Shown here: positions 55,321-64,000 of the stretch, in pieces
Position numbering within the stretch: the stretch's first letter is position 1
Layout: the number at the start of each line of letters is the position of its first letter
Assembly: GCF_003946555.1 (NCBI RefSeq)
Contig: NZ_RHOO01000004.1
Location: 1 to 64,000 of the forward strand
Reading direction: 5' to 3'
From: Companilactobacillus hulinensis
GTDB lineage: Bacteria > Bacillota > Bacilli > Lactobacillales > Lactobacillaceae
DNA length: 64,000 nucleotides
Notes under the pieces: generated by a model
The model's database searches: none
Told to the model about the DNA's origin: nothing
The model's input: only the letters and a program-made list of their open reading frames with translations
Translations under genes and position numbers: made by a program

Positions 55321-57984
55321 TTGAAAACGAAATTTTTTCAAATGGGATTAAAAGAAATACAGGAACAAAATGACCTTGAGGATTTTAAACAAGGACTAAC
55401 AGATGATGAGGCTGGTCAGCGGCTGGCTGAATTCGGCCCCAACAAATTAGAGGCATACAAAACGCCAAAGTGGAAAATATTCTTGAGACAATTCAAGAGT
55501 ATGATCATTTATGTTCTGATTGCTTCAACCTTGATCACCTTACTGATGGGACATTATTCAGATTCGGTAATCATTGGTTTAGTAGTGATCATCAATGCGT
55601 TGATTGGATATTATCAAGAGACTAACGCTTCAGATGCTCTAGAGAAAATCAAAAATATGTTATCGACTGACGCGACTGTTTATCGTGAAGGTCAAAGAAA
55701 AGATGTTCCAGCCGAAGATTTAGTCGTTGGTGACTTAGTCTTCTTGGAAGCTGGTGATAACGTACCAGCTGACCTGAGAATTGTTGATTCGGATAACTTA
55801 AGAATTCAAGAATCTGCTCTAACCGGTGAAGCTAATTCAGTTGAAAAGACCGTTGAAGCTATTAATGAAGAGAATGTTTCATTAGCCGATCAAACCAATA
55901 TGGCTTTTGCCTCTACTTCCGTTACCAACGGTAGTGGTACAGGTTTGGTTATTGCTACAGCTGCTGACACAGAAATTGGTAAGATTTCAACTAGTGTTAG
56001 TGAAGTAAAAGCACGTAAAACCCCATTGATGCAAGTAATCGATAAGTTGGGAACTAACACTTCATACTTTATTGTGGCAGCTTCTATTGCTATCTTCATT
56101 ATTGGATTGATCTTCGATACATATTCAATATCAGTTCTTGCTCTAGCTGTGGTTGCCATGATGGTCGGTGCCATACCTGAAGGATTGCCTGCAACTACCT
56201 CAGTTATCCTAGCCAAAGGTGTTAGTGACATGGCTAAGAATCAAAACACTATTGTAAAAACTCTACCTGCTGTTGAAACATTAGGTTCTGTCGACGTAGT
56301 TGCTACCGACAAGACCGGTACATTGACTCAAAACGAAATGACCGTGACCGACATTATGATCGGTAAAGAAGAATATCAAGTAAGTGGAATTGGTTATAAA
56401 CCGACAGGACAAATCACCAAAAATGGACAACCTGTTGCAATAGATGAACAACTTGAACTCTTCTTAGAAGCCGGATTTGAAGCTAACGATACTGAGTTAA
56501 CAGAAGAAGATGGACATTGGATCATCAACGGTGAACCAACTGATGGTGCTTTCTTAACGCTTTATCACAAAATCCACCCATACGGGGACGAACCTAAGTA
56601 TGAAGAATTGGATATCTTACCATTCGACTCTGAATTCAGATATATGGCTAAATTGGTAAAAGACAAAGCTGGTAAACGTACTCTGTTCGTTAAAGGTTCA
56701 CCTGATAAGTTATTGGAAATGGCCAAAAAGAATGACCCTAATTTTGACTTCGACTACTGGTTTGAAAAGGTTAAACGCTTCTCCGAAGACGGTAAACGTG
56801 TTATTGCCGTTGGATATGAAAAAGAACCGGGCACTATAGATGAAATAACACACGATATCATCACTGATGGTATTAACTTCTTAGGACTAGTGGCAATTAT
56901 TGACCCGCCTAGAGAAGAAGTTATCGAGGCTCTGAAGGTCATGAATACTGCTGGAGTTGCCGTTAAAATGATTACTGGTGATAATGCCATTATCGCCAAA
57001 TCCATTGGTAAACAACTTGGTCTAGCAGATGAGATCCACGCTATCACTGGTCTTGAATGGGACCAGCTTAACGATGAAGAACGGATCGAAGCAGCCGATA
57101 AAAACCAAGTCTTCGCACGTACAACTCCAAGTAACAAAATCGAAATTATCGAGGCTCTTCAAAAGAACAACAAAGTTACAGCCATGACTGGTGACGGTGT
57201 TAACGATGCTCCTGCATTGAAACGCGCTGATATCGGTGTTGCTATGGGTATTAAGGGTACCGACGTTGCGAAAGATTCAGCTGATATGATTCTAACTGAT
57301 GATAACTTTGCGACTATCGCTACTGCTATTCGTGAAGGTCGTAGAATCTTTGATAACATCAAGAAGAGCATTCTTTATCTTCTACCAATTTCGTTCTCTG
57401 AAGGATTGATTGTTGCTTACGCTATCCTAACAAAGAATGATATACCGCTACACCCTACTCAATTACTTTGGATTAACATGGTTTCAGCTATAACTATTCA
57501 ATTTGCGCTGATATTTGAACCTGCTGAAGAAGGCATCATGAAACGACAGCCACGAAAAACTGGCGCAAAGTTCATGAACCGACATGATGTATTCCAGATG
57601 GCTTACGTGGCAATGTTAATTGCTGGTGTCAGCTTAATAGTTGACGCTTGGATGGTAAGCAGTGGCTTCAGTACAGTCATTGCAAGTACGACTATGGTCA
57701 ACGTTTTAGTTGTTGGTAAAATATTCTATCTCTTCAATATTAGAACGCCTAAACTTGCACTATCAAAAGAACTCTTCTCTAATGTGTACGTATTTGTTTT
57801 CATCGGTTTGATGATGATTCTCCAATTGATACTTACTTATGTACCATTCATGCACGGAATATTCCATACCGGTCCTATCGGCTGGCACGAATGGGGATTA
57901 GCAGTTCTCGGTGGTATTGTCGTCTTGGCAATTACTGAATTTGATAAAATGATTCGTATAATACACAGTAAAAAAAATGCATAG
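55321..57984 (+). CDS. P-type cation-transporting ATPase (P2 type)
   Basis: An 887-residue P-type ATPase with the TGEA motif (SALTGEANSVEKT), membrane helix 4 VGAIPEGLPATT, phosphorylated Asp330 (DKTGTLTQ), KGSPDKLLEMA and TGDGVNDAPAL, plus ten membrane segments. The PEGLP motif indicates divalent-ion transport, but helix 6 (INMVSAITIQFALIFEPAEE) lacks the calcium-site aspartate of the SERCA group. Manganese, magnesium or calcium are candidates. The TTG start has GGAGG six bases upstream. Its leader carries an attenuator. Confidence 0.85.
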   Translation: MKTKFFQMGLKEIQEQNDLEDFKQGLTDDEAGQRLAEFGPNKLEAYKTPKWKIFLRQFKSMIIYVLIASTLITLLMGHYSDSVIIGLVVIINALIGYYQETNASDALEKIKNMLSTDATVYREGQRKDVPAEDLVVGDLVFLEAGDNVPADLRIVDSDNLRIQESALTGEANSVEKTVEAINEENVSLADQTNMAFASTSVTNGSGTGLVIATAADTEIGKISTSVSEVKARKTPLMQVIDKLGTNTSYFIVAASIAIFIIGLIFDTYSISVLALAVVAMMVGAIPEGLPATTSVILAKGVSDMAKNQNTIVKTLPAVETLGSVDVVATDKTGTLTQNEMTVTDIMIGKEEYQVSGIGYKPTGQITKNGQPVAIDEQLELFLEAGFEANDTELTEEDGHWIINGEPTDGAFLTLYHKIHPYGDEPKYEELDILPFDSEFRYMAKLVKDKAGKRTLFVKGSPDKLLEMAKKNDPNFDFDYWFEKVKRFSEDGKRVIAVGYEKEPGTIDEITHDIITDGINFLGLVAIIDPPREEVIEALKVMNTAGVAVKMITGDNAIIAKSIGKQLGLADEIHAITGLEWDQLNDEERIEAADKNQVFARTTPSNKIEIIEALQKNNKVTAMTGDGVNDAPALKRADIGVAMGIKGTDVAKDSADMILTDDNFATIATAIREGRRIFDNIKKSILYLLPISFSEGLIVAYAILTKNDIPLHPTQLLWINMVSAITIQFALIFEPAEEGIMKRQPRKTGAKFMNRHDVFQMAYVAMLIAGVSLIVDAWMVSSGFSTVIASTTMVNVLVVGKIFYLFNIRTPKLALSKELFSNVYVFVFIGLMMILQLILTYVPFMHGIFHTGPIGWHEWGLAVLGGIVVLAITEFDKMIRIIHSKKNA

Positions 57985-57985
57985 T

Positions 57986-58045
57986 AAAAAGGGCTTGAGC
58001 TCACTTGAGAAATTAATTTCTCTTGATGAGTCCAAACCCTTTTTG
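57986..58045. terminator. Bidirectional terminator
   Basis: AAAAAGGGcTTGa and tccAAACCCTTTTT enclose GAGAAATTaATTTCTC, between convergent genes. Confidence 0.85.
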
Positions 58046-58051
58046 TTTGCT

Positions 58052-58786
58052 TTAATTTACTGCAACTAATGGATAATCATTATCCAAAATATATCCAAAT
58101 CCTCTTACCGTCTTAATCCATTTAGGCTCTTGAGGATCTTTTTCTAACTTGTCTCTTAAATGACTGATATGTATATCGATTGTACGTGTTGACCCGGCAC
58201 TATCATATCCCCAAACACCGGCAATAAGCTGATCTCGACTCAATACCTGACCACGATGCTGCATCAGATACCAAAGGATACTGAACTCTTTTGGAGTCAG
58301 TCCTAAGTCATTACCAGATTGAGATACTCGATAATGCTTCAAATCGATTGAAAGATCGTGGCATCTGACAGTCGTATTTGTATCCTTTTCTAATTGCTTT
58401 CTAGCCTCATTAACAGCAAATTTATCATAAACCCAAAATAGCTGTTTGAACTTTGAAATCAATTCTGGATATTCCAACGGTTCAACTAAGTAAGAATCAA
58501 CATTTATATCATAGAAGAGCTTTCGTTCACTTCTCTTTTTAACTGGAGATAAAACAATGATTGGACCATCAATCTTATTCCGTACTTTTTCCAACGTATC
58601 TAATGACGTTTGCAAATCAGTAGTTGATAAGTCCCAGATGAGGCCTGACACATCGTCGTTATCTACCATTTCAACAGTTTTCTCTGGGGATGTCACATTA
58701 TGGATAAACCATCCCTGACTGTTGCAATAACTATTCATTTCTATGAATAGAGGTAAGTTTTTACTTAATAACACCAACGGTCGCAT
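58052..58786 (-). CDS. OmpR/PhoB-type response regulator with atypical receiver
   Basis: A 244-residue regulator. The C-terminal winged helix is intact (LGLTPKEFSILWYLMQHRG, then STRTIDIHISHLRDKLE and VRGFGYIL). The receiver has Asp52 (IWDLSTTD), but the acidic pair near the N-terminus is replaced by VLLSKN. No histidine kinase gene is next to it. It is divergent from pstS, which is preceded by a PHO box, so a role in phosphate control is likely by position. Confidence 0.82.
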   Translation of the reverse strand: MRPLVLLSKNLPLFIEMNSYCNSQGWFIHNVTSPEKTVEMVDNDDVSGLIWDLSTTDLQTSLDTLEKVRNKIDGPIIVLSPVKKRSERKLFYDINVDSYLVEPLEYPELISKFKQLFWVYDKFAVNEARKQLEKDTNTTVRCHDLSIDLKHYRVSQSGNDLGLTPKEFSILWYLMQHRGQVLSRDQLIAGVWGYDSAGSTRTIDIHISHLRDKLEKDPQEPKWIKTVRGFGYILDNDYPLVAVN

Positions 58787-59065
58787 CTATCCAAACTTCC
58801 TTCCAGTCATCCGTATTGCATGATTGTAACTATCCCATAGGCATGCTATTCCCACTATGGATAGAAGTACTGAAACAGATCAGTGGTTTTGCAATGCCCG
58901 CAACCTTGCAAGTTGATTATAACGTAATAACACTTTCTAGTAATCCATTTTGCATAAATTGCGTATTGTAATTTGATATAGACCAATACAAATCGAATAA
59001 TTGACCGTTTAGGCAATTTTGAACAAATTTGTTTATACATCTATTATAAAAAAATAAATTCAATA

Positions 59066-59118
59066 TTTACACAATCTTTACAAAAGACAAACAAGATTTA
59101 TACATCACCGAGTTATAT
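59066..59118 (+). promoter_or_regulatory. PHO box and -10 element of the pst operon
   Basis: TTTACA (59066), TTTACA (59077), CAAACA (59088) and TATACA (59099) are spaced exactly 11 bases apart, the layout of Gram-positive PhoP/PnpR sites (TTNACA repeats with 5-base gaps). TATATT at 59113-59118 follows as the -10 element. Confidence 0.85.
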
Positions 59119-59157
59119 TTGCATCATGTACTAAATATTGTTAATAAGGGGTTAGTT

Positions 59158-60057
59158 ATGAAAAAGAAAAATATTATCTCTGCAATCGTCCTCTTCGGTG
59201 CTTTCATCGCCGTTTTAGCAGGTTGCAGTAGCAATAGTAGCAGTAAAAGTAGTTCAAGCTCATCAGATTCCAGTGCATCTGGCAAAATCACTGCTGTCGG
59301 TTCAACCGCTTTACAACCATTAGTTGAAAAAGCTGCAAGCAATTTCCAAAAAGATAACAGCAAAATCAGTATCACCGTTCAAGGTGGTGGTTCAGGTACT
59401 GGTTTAAGCCAAGTCCAAGATGGTTCAGTTGCTATTGGTAACTCCGATATCTTTGCTGAAGCAAAAGATGGTATCGACGCTAAGAAACTTGTCGATCACA
59501 AAGTTGCCGTAGTTGGTATGGCTCCTGTTGTTAACAAAGAAACCGGTGTTAAGAATTTGACAATGGCTCAATTAAAAGACATTTTCACTGGTAAGATCAA
59601 GAACTGGAAAGAAGTTGGCGGCAAGGATCAAGAAATCACAGTTGTTAACCGTGCCGAAGGTAGTGGTACACGTGCCACATTTGAAAGTGCTGTATTAGGT
59701 GGAGAAAAAGCTGTTAAGTCCCAAGAACAAGACTCAAATGGTACTGTTCAAAAAATTGTTTCAAGCACACCTGGTGCTATCAGTTACTTAGCATTCTCAT
59801 ACTTAAATGACAAAGTACAAGCTGTATCCATCAACGACGTTAAACCTACAGATAAAAATGTTGAAACAAATGACTGGCCTATCTGGTCATATGAGCATAT
59901 GTATACAAAGGGTGACGCTAAAGATGCATCAGCTAAATTCTTGAAATACATGGATTCAAGTGCAGTTCAAAAAGAACTTGTTGGTAAGATGGGATACATC
60001 AGTATCCATGACATGAAAGTTCAAAAAGATGCCAAAGGTAATGTTTCTAACAAATAA
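59158..60057 (+). CDS. pstS: Phosphate-binding lipoprotein PstS
   Basis: The extracellular phosphate receptor of the Pst ABC importer. A 299-residue preprotein with a lipoprotein signal (AVLAGCSSN; lipid-bearing Cys about residue 23), a serine-rich spacer, and phosphate-site segments GSTALQPLVEKAA, QGGGSGTGLSQVQDG and EGSGTRATFES. The ATG at 59158 has AAGGGG upstream. A hairpin with a T-tract follows and probably reduces downstream expression. Confidence 0.97.
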   Translation: MKKKNIISAIVLFGAFIAVLAGCSSNSSSKSSSSSSDSSASGKITAVGSTALQPLVEKAASNFQKDNSKISITVQGGGSGTGLSQVQDGSVAIGNSDIFAEAKDGIDAKKLVDHKVAVVGMAPVVNKETGVKNLTMAQLKDIFTGKIKNWKEVGGKDQEITVVNRAEGSGTRATFESAVLGGEKAVKSQEQDSNGTVQKIVSSTPGAISYLAFSYLNDKVQAVSINDVKPTDKNVETNDWPIWSYEHMYTKGDAKDASAKFLKYMDSSAVQKELVGKMGYISIHDMKVQKDAKGNVSNK

Positions 60058-60063
60058 TTTTGA

Positions 60064-60112
60064 GGGGCTTTGACTAGTAAGTATTTTTGACTTGTCGGAG
60101 TTCCTTTTTTTA
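60064..60112 (+). terminator. Attenuating hairpin between pstS and pstC
   Basis: GGGGCTTTGACTAGT and ACTTGTCGGAGTTCC pair imperfectly, followed by seven T, before pstC. Likely a partial terminator that allows more PstS than permease. Confidence 0.6.
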
Positions 60113-60137
60113 TGTCTCAATTTATAGGAGGCTTTAA

Positions 60138-61067
60138 ATGGATGATATTCAACGTAAACTACAACAAAATTCGAAAGCCACCAGAGAAGACCGATTAGGT
60201 AAAGTGATTTGTTATACCTGTATCGGATTCATCATTCTCTTGGTCGCTTGTATCTTATATTTTATTGCATCAAAAGGTATTGCAACTTTTACAAAAGACC
60301 ACGTTAACGTGTGGCAATTTTTAACAACATCTAACTGGGAACCAGGTAATCTTGATAGTAAGGGACATCCAATGGTCGGTGCACTACCAATGATTGTGAC
60401 CTCATTCAGTGTTACTTTACTAGCAGCACTTGTTGCAACTCCCTTTGCTCTTGGAGTTGCCATCTTTATGACTGAAATATCAGCTAAAAAAGGTGCCAAA
60501 ATGCTACAACCAGTCATCGAATTATTAGTAGGTATCCCATCAGTTGTCTACGGTTTTATCGGCCTATCTTTAATAGTTCCTTTCATTAGAGGTATTTTCG
60601 GTGGAACCGGATTCGGTATACTGTCAGGTACCTTGGTTCTATTCGTAATGGTACTACCCACTATCACTTCACTAACTGTTGATAGTTTAAAAGCCGTTCC
60701 AATGCATTATCGTCAAGCATCACTTGCATTAGGAGCTACTCGTTGGCAAACAATTTACAAAGTAATTCTCCGTTCCGCTACACCAGGAATACTTACTGCC
60801 ATTATTTTCGGTATGGCACGTGCCTTCGGTGAAGCATTAGCCGTTCAAATGGTTATTGGTAATGCAATTCTGATGCCAAAGAACTTAGTATCACCTGCTT
60901 CTACTTTAACAAGTAAACTAACAACCGACATTGGTAATACAGTCATGGGAACATTGCCAAATGATGCACTATGGTCACTAGCTCTGATTCTTCTATTAAT
61001 GTCACTTGTCTTCAATATGATTGTTAGATTCTTAGGAAAGAGAGGTAATATCAAAAATGCATCCTAA
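60138..61067 (+). CDS. pstC: Phosphate ABC transporter permease PstC
   Basis: A 309-residue permease with six membrane segments and the ABC-coupling loop (HYRQASLALGATRWQTIYKVIL). It overlaps pstA by 11 bases. Confidence 0.96.
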   Translation: MDDIQRKLQQNSKATREDRLGKVICYTCIGFIILLVACILYFIASKGIATFTKDHVNVWQFLTTSNWEPGNLDSKGHPMVGALPMIVTSFSVTLLAALVATPFALGVAIFMTEISAKKGAKMLQPVIELLVGIPSVVYGFIGLSLIVPFIRGIFGGTGFGILSGTLVLFVMVLPTITSLTVDSLKAVPMHYRQASLALGATRWQTIYKVILRSATPGILTAIIFGMARAFGEALAVQMVIGNAILMPKNLVSPASTLTSKLTTDIGNTVMGTLPNDALWSLALILLLMSLVFNMIVRFLGKRGNIKNAS

Positions 61068-61944
61068 ACGTACAGATAAAATTGCTACCGGCATTATTTT
61101 TTGTATCGTTGCCACGGTAGTTCTGATATTAGCATTTTTACTCGGATATATTTTGATGAACGGTGTCCCAGATATCACTTGGCACTTTTTAACTTCTCAA
61201 GCACAATCATTTAGTGCTGGTGGTGGTATTCGTGATCAATTGTTCAACTCGCTCTACTTGTTGATTTTGACCTTGATTATTTCATTTCCAATTGCCATGG
61301 GAGCTGGTATTTACCTAGCTGAGTACGCCAAGGATAATTGGATAACCGATATAATCCGTACTTCAATTGAGGTCTTGAGTTCATTACCATCAGTTGTAGT
61401 TGGTTTATTTGGATATTTACTACTCGTTAATCAACTTAACTTTGGATTTTCAATTCTATCTGGTGCCATTGCTCTGACATTCTTCAATCTTCCCCTATTA
61501 ACTAGAAATATTGAAGAATCACTGAACAGTGTGCCCGACCTTCAAAAAGAAGCTGGGACATCGCTGGGATTATCAGATTGGAAAACAATCACAAAAATCA
61601 TCATCCCTGAAGCACTACCAGGTATCTTAACCGGTGTCATCTTGAGTTCAGGTAGAGTTTTTGGTGAAGCTGCCGCATTGATCTATACTGCGGGACAAAG
61701 TGCCCCAACTGTTTCTTATACAAATTGGAATATCTTTAGTTCCAGCAGTTTTTTAAACCCAATGCGTCCCGCTGAAACATTAGCAGTACATATTTGGAAA
61801 GTTAATACTGAGGCTGTAACTCCCGATGCTGCTGCTATTTCAGCAGGTTCATCAGCAGTATTGATAATAGTTATTTTACTATTCAATCTTAGTGCCAGAT
61901 TCATCGGTAATCGAATTTACAAAAAAATGACAGCCGCAAAGTGA
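61057..61944 (+). CDS. pstA: Phosphate ABC transporter permease PstA
   Basis: The 295-residue partner permease, with the coupling loop LQKEAGTSLGLSDWKTITKI and MRPAETLAVHIWKVNTEA near the end. It follows PstC by an overlap and is followed by pstB after nine bases. Confidence 0.96.
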   Translation: MHPKRTDKIATGIIFCIVATVVLILAFLLGYILMNGVPDITWHFLTSQAQSFSAGGGIRDQLFNSLYLLILTLIISFPIAMGAGIYLAEYAKDNWITDIIRTSIEVLSSLPSVVVGLFGYLLLVNQLNFGFSILSGAIALTFFNLPLLTRNIEESLNSVPDLQKEAGTSLGLSDWKTITKIIIPEALPGILTGVILSSGRVFGEAAALIYTAGQSAPTVSYTNWNIFSSSSFLNPMRPAETLAVHIWKVNTEAVTPDAAAISAGSSAVLIIVILLFNLSARFIGNRIYKKMTAAK

Positions 61945-61953
61945 GGTACTATT

Positions 61954-62748
61954 TTGAAAACATATGATTTTAACGATAATTATATAATTGATATAGATGC
62001 AGAAAATGCCATTGAAACTGACAACGTTCAAGTATCGTATGGGAAGAACCAGGCAATATTTGATACTAGTCTCGAATTTCCTAGATTCAAAATCATTTCT
62101 TTGATTGGTGCTTCCGGCTCTGGTAAATCAACTTATCTACGCTGTCTAAATCGAATGAACGACAAAATTGCGACCGTTACCGGCAAGATAATGTATCGCA
62201 ACGTCGATATTAATGATCCTAAAACAAATGTCTACGAGGTACGTAAACATATCGGGATGGTATTCCAACGTCCTAATCCTTTTGCAAAATCAATTCGTGA
62301 AAATATCCAATTCGCACTTAAAGAAAATGGTATCCATGATAAGAACGAACTTGAAGAACGCTTGGAACTAAGTCTCCAAGATGCTGCTCTTTGGGAAGAA
62401 GTAAAAGACGAGCTTGATACGAGTGCCCTAGCATTGTCTGGTGGACAACAACAACGTTTATGTATCGCTAGATCAATTGCTATGAAACCTGACATTCTTC
62501 TATTGGACGAACCTGCCAGTGCTCTTGATCCTATTTCTACTTCAAAGATTGAAGATACAGTTCAACTTCTAAGTAAAAATTTGACTGTAATAATTGTGAC
62601 TCATAACATGCAACAAGCATCACGTATTAGTGATTACACTGCATTCTTTCACATGGGTCATATTATTGAATACAATGAAACCAGAAAGATTTTTACAAAT
62701 CCTAAAATAAAAGCCACCGAAGATTATATCTCAGGTGACTTTGGATAA
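61954..62748 (+). CDS. pstB: Phosphate ABC transporter ATPase PstB
   Basis: The ATP-binding subunit: Walker A GASGSGKSTYLRCLNRMND, signature LSGGQQQRLCIARSIA, Walker B ILLLDEPASALDPI. The TTG start has GTGAGG upstream. Unlike most lactobacillus pst operons there is only one pstB and no phoU after it; a terminator follows at once. Confidence 0.96.
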   Translation: MKTYDFNDNYIIDIDAENAIETDNVQVSYGKNQAIFDTSLEFPRFKIISLIGASGSGKSTYLRCLNRMNDKIATVTGKIMYRNVDINDPKTNVYEVRKHIGMVFQRPNPFAKSIRENIQFALKENGIHDKNELEERLELSLQDAALWEEVKDELDTSALALSGGQQQRLCIARSIAMKPDILLLDEPASALDPISTSKIEDTVQLLSKNLTVIIVTHNMQQASRISDYTAFFHMGHIIEYNETRKIFTNPKIKATEDYISGDFG

Positions 62749-62758
62749 ATCTATTTAC

Positions 62759-62796
62759 AAAAAAGAGCATGAATTCAATTTCATGCTCTTTTCTTG
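62759..62796. terminator. Bidirectional terminator after pstB
   Basis: AAAAGAGCATGAA pairs with TTCATGCTCTTTT; it also overlaps the end of the convergent small gene. Confidence 0.85.
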
Positions 62797-63107
62797 TGCT
62801 TTAATTCAAGCAAATAAGTATTTTCTTTCTTAGTTCTCCGAATCACATATTTATTAGCTACAATTCTCTTAATGTTTTCCAACTGTTTACTTGACTGACT
62901 CATAAACAATCTTTTAACAGATTGATTAAATCCAGTAAAAATAGCTAACCAACCACCTGAACCAGTAATCGACCAATCATTCCCAGTTGCTGAAATTTGT
63001 GATTGTAATACAGAATTACAAATTTCATATGCATCTCCGACAACTTCAATATTATTTTCACCAGCGAATAAAGCTTCATATAAAACATTTTGATCTGCAA
63101 TTTGCAT
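62781..63107 (-). CDS. Uncharacterised protein, 108 aa
   Basis: Not recognised. A soluble protein with an aspartate/glutamate-rich first half (MQIADQNVLYEALFAGENNI) and a basic, lysine-rich C-terminus (NKYVIRRTKKENTYLLELKH). It could be a nucleic-acid-binding or regulatory factor but nothing in the sequence decides this. It shares a terminator with pstB and has only a weak ribosome site. Confidence 0.55.
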   Translation of the reverse strand: MQIADQNVLYEALFAGENNIEVVGDAYEICNSVLQSQISATGNDWSITGSGGWLAIFTGFNQSVKRLFMSQSSKQLENIKRIVANKYVIRRTKKENTYLLELKHKKRA

Positions 63108-63228
63108 AAATTATTCCACTCCTAATGGATTAATTATCTCACAAAATTTCAAAAAAATGGAGCTGTGACGTAAATATGGAATTCATTAAACTTATAGCGT
63201 AAACGTGCGACAAAACATAACTTTTAAA

Positions 63229-64000
63229 TTAGAGATTATCACCTTTTGCTCTCAAAAGTTCACCAAGAGATGATTGCTCTTTTGGATCAATATGGTATTT
63301 AGCAGCATATTCATCAACTGCATCTTGACCATAAAGTTTGGCGTCTAATGGCATATATGCAGTCGCAACTGGATCAACTTGTTTAATAACGGCGTTGATA
63401 ACAATTGGCTTCTTATTTCCTGACTCTTGTAATTCTTTAACTTGCTTGAATACATCATCAGCATCTTTGATAGATGTGATTGTGAAACCAATTCCACCTA
63501 ATCCTTCAGCGACTTTAGCCCAATCTGCACCTGTCAAATCAACTCCATACAAGTGTTGTTTAGTAGCTACTTGTTCATAGTAGATGAATCCTAGTCGTTC
63601 GTTTGAAAGAATAACATTGATAACTGGAAGTCCATAACGAGCTTCAGTAATGATATCAGGAGCAACCATTGAGAAACCACCATCTCCAGACAACGTCCAT
63701 GCTTGACCATCAGGAACACTCAACGCACCGGCTAATCCGGCTGGAACACCGAATCCCATTGTGGCAAATAATCCTGACAAAGCAAAACGTTGATTCTTAT
63801 TCATTGGCAATCCACGAACACCAAATTCAGATACATTACCCGTATCAACACCATATGTATCGTTTGGACCAGCCATTTCAGCAATCTTAGAAGTGATTGT
63901 TTCAGGATTTAAACCGTCACTATCATCTTTTGCAAGTTTATCAAGCCACTTGTCCCAGTTTGCTTTGTTTGTTTGGTTAGCTTTCAACCAATCCCCAGCA
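63229..64000 (-). CDS. spxB: Pyruvate oxidase (3' part; start outside the window)
   Basis: The C-terminal 256 residues of a thiamine-diphosphate/FAD enzyme converting pyruvate, phosphate and oxygen to acetyl phosphate, CO2 and hydrogen peroxide. The TPP/Mg motif LSGDGGFSMVAPDIITEARYG and YGVDLTGADWAKVAEGLGGIGF are characteristic of lactobacillus pyruvate oxidase. The frame stays open to the edge; the full enzyme should be about 580-600 residues. Confidence 0.9.
   Translation of the reverse strand, partial: AGDWLKANQTNKANWDKWLDKLAKDDSDGLNPETITSKIAEMAGPNDTYGVDTGNVSEFGVRGLPMNKNQRFALSGLFATMGFGVPAGLAGALSVPDGQAWTLSGDGGFSMVAPDIITEARYGLPVINVILSNERLGFIYYEQVATKQHLYGVDLTGADWAKVAEGLGGIGFTITSIKDADDVFKQVKELQESGNKKPIVINAVIKQVDPVATAYMPLDAKLYGQDAVDEYAAKYHIDPKEQSSLGELLRAKGDNL

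Noticed and set aside
1-64000. tRNA, rRNA, T-box leaders, insertion sequences or prophage genes
   Set aside because: No cloverleaf, T-box core (GGTGG.ACCGCG) or transposase/integrase/phage-structural protein was recognised on reading the window.

Overview
The window is AT-rich chromosomal DNA of a low-GC Gram-positive bacterium of the Lactobacillaceae. It carries lactobacillus-type PepC, PepX and pyruvate oxidase, man-type and N-acetylglucosamine PTS systems, a folate ECF transporter subunit, and Bacillota gene orders (dnaX-ebfC-recR-yaaL, SRP RNA beside tadA, rplL-ybxB, secE-nusG-rplKA-rplJL, radA-yacL-gltX-cysS-mrnC-rlmB). A Companilactobacillus-like species is plausible, but the species cannot be fixed from the sequence alone. 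No prophage, insertion sequence, tRNA or rRNA gene was seen.

Layout: 1-640 holds a small membrane protein between two look-alike terminators. 641-8915 is a complete type II-A CRISPR-Cas locus of the S. thermophilus CRISPR1 kind, all on the minus strand: cas9, tracrRNA, cas1, cas2, long-form csn2, a short leader and an array of 32 repeats. One spacer occurs four times in tandem and another occurs twice. 9.0-33.0 kb is a long, mostly minus-strand housekeeping block: tsaD-rimI-tsaB, folT behind a THF riboswitch, thioesterase-rsmI-yabA-holB-darA-tmk, yaaL-recR-ebfC, dnaX, SRP RNA, tadA, ybxB, ribosomal stalk genes, nusG-secE-rpmG, a SigH-like sigma factor, rlmB-mrnC-cysS, gltX-yacL-radA-dut. 33.1-40.7 kb runs on the plus strand: a small GNAT protein, rpiA, pepC, pepX and kup. 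40.8-52.9 kb mixes gpmA, a CDF efflux pump, a DUF5067-like protein, a CPBP protease, the mannose PTS (manXYZ plus manO), an FMN reductase, a cupin-like protein, a ketopantoate-reductase-like enzyme and an orphan PTS IIC. 52.9-64 kb holds nagE, a P-type cation ATPase behind an attenuated leader, an orphan response regulator divergent from pstSCAB with a clear four-copy PHO box, and the 3' part of a pyruvate oxidase gene.

The most unusual content beyond ordinary genes lies in the intergenic DNA. Two families of structured repeats recur. Family A (about 100-120 bp) is one long hairpin with conserved internal loops and covarying stems; there are six copies, three of them an almost exact 117-bp tandem array after pepC. 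Family B (about 130-160 bp) has long terminal arms enclosing two or three stems joined by conserved GGACG / CGAG / GGTCC linkers; there are four copies in two oppositely oriented pairs. A palindrome-bearing promoter that leads to a terminator without a gene (44.7-44.9 kb), an inverted repeat built into the tracrRNA promoter, and a GC-richer structured stretch upstream of manX also deserve attention.
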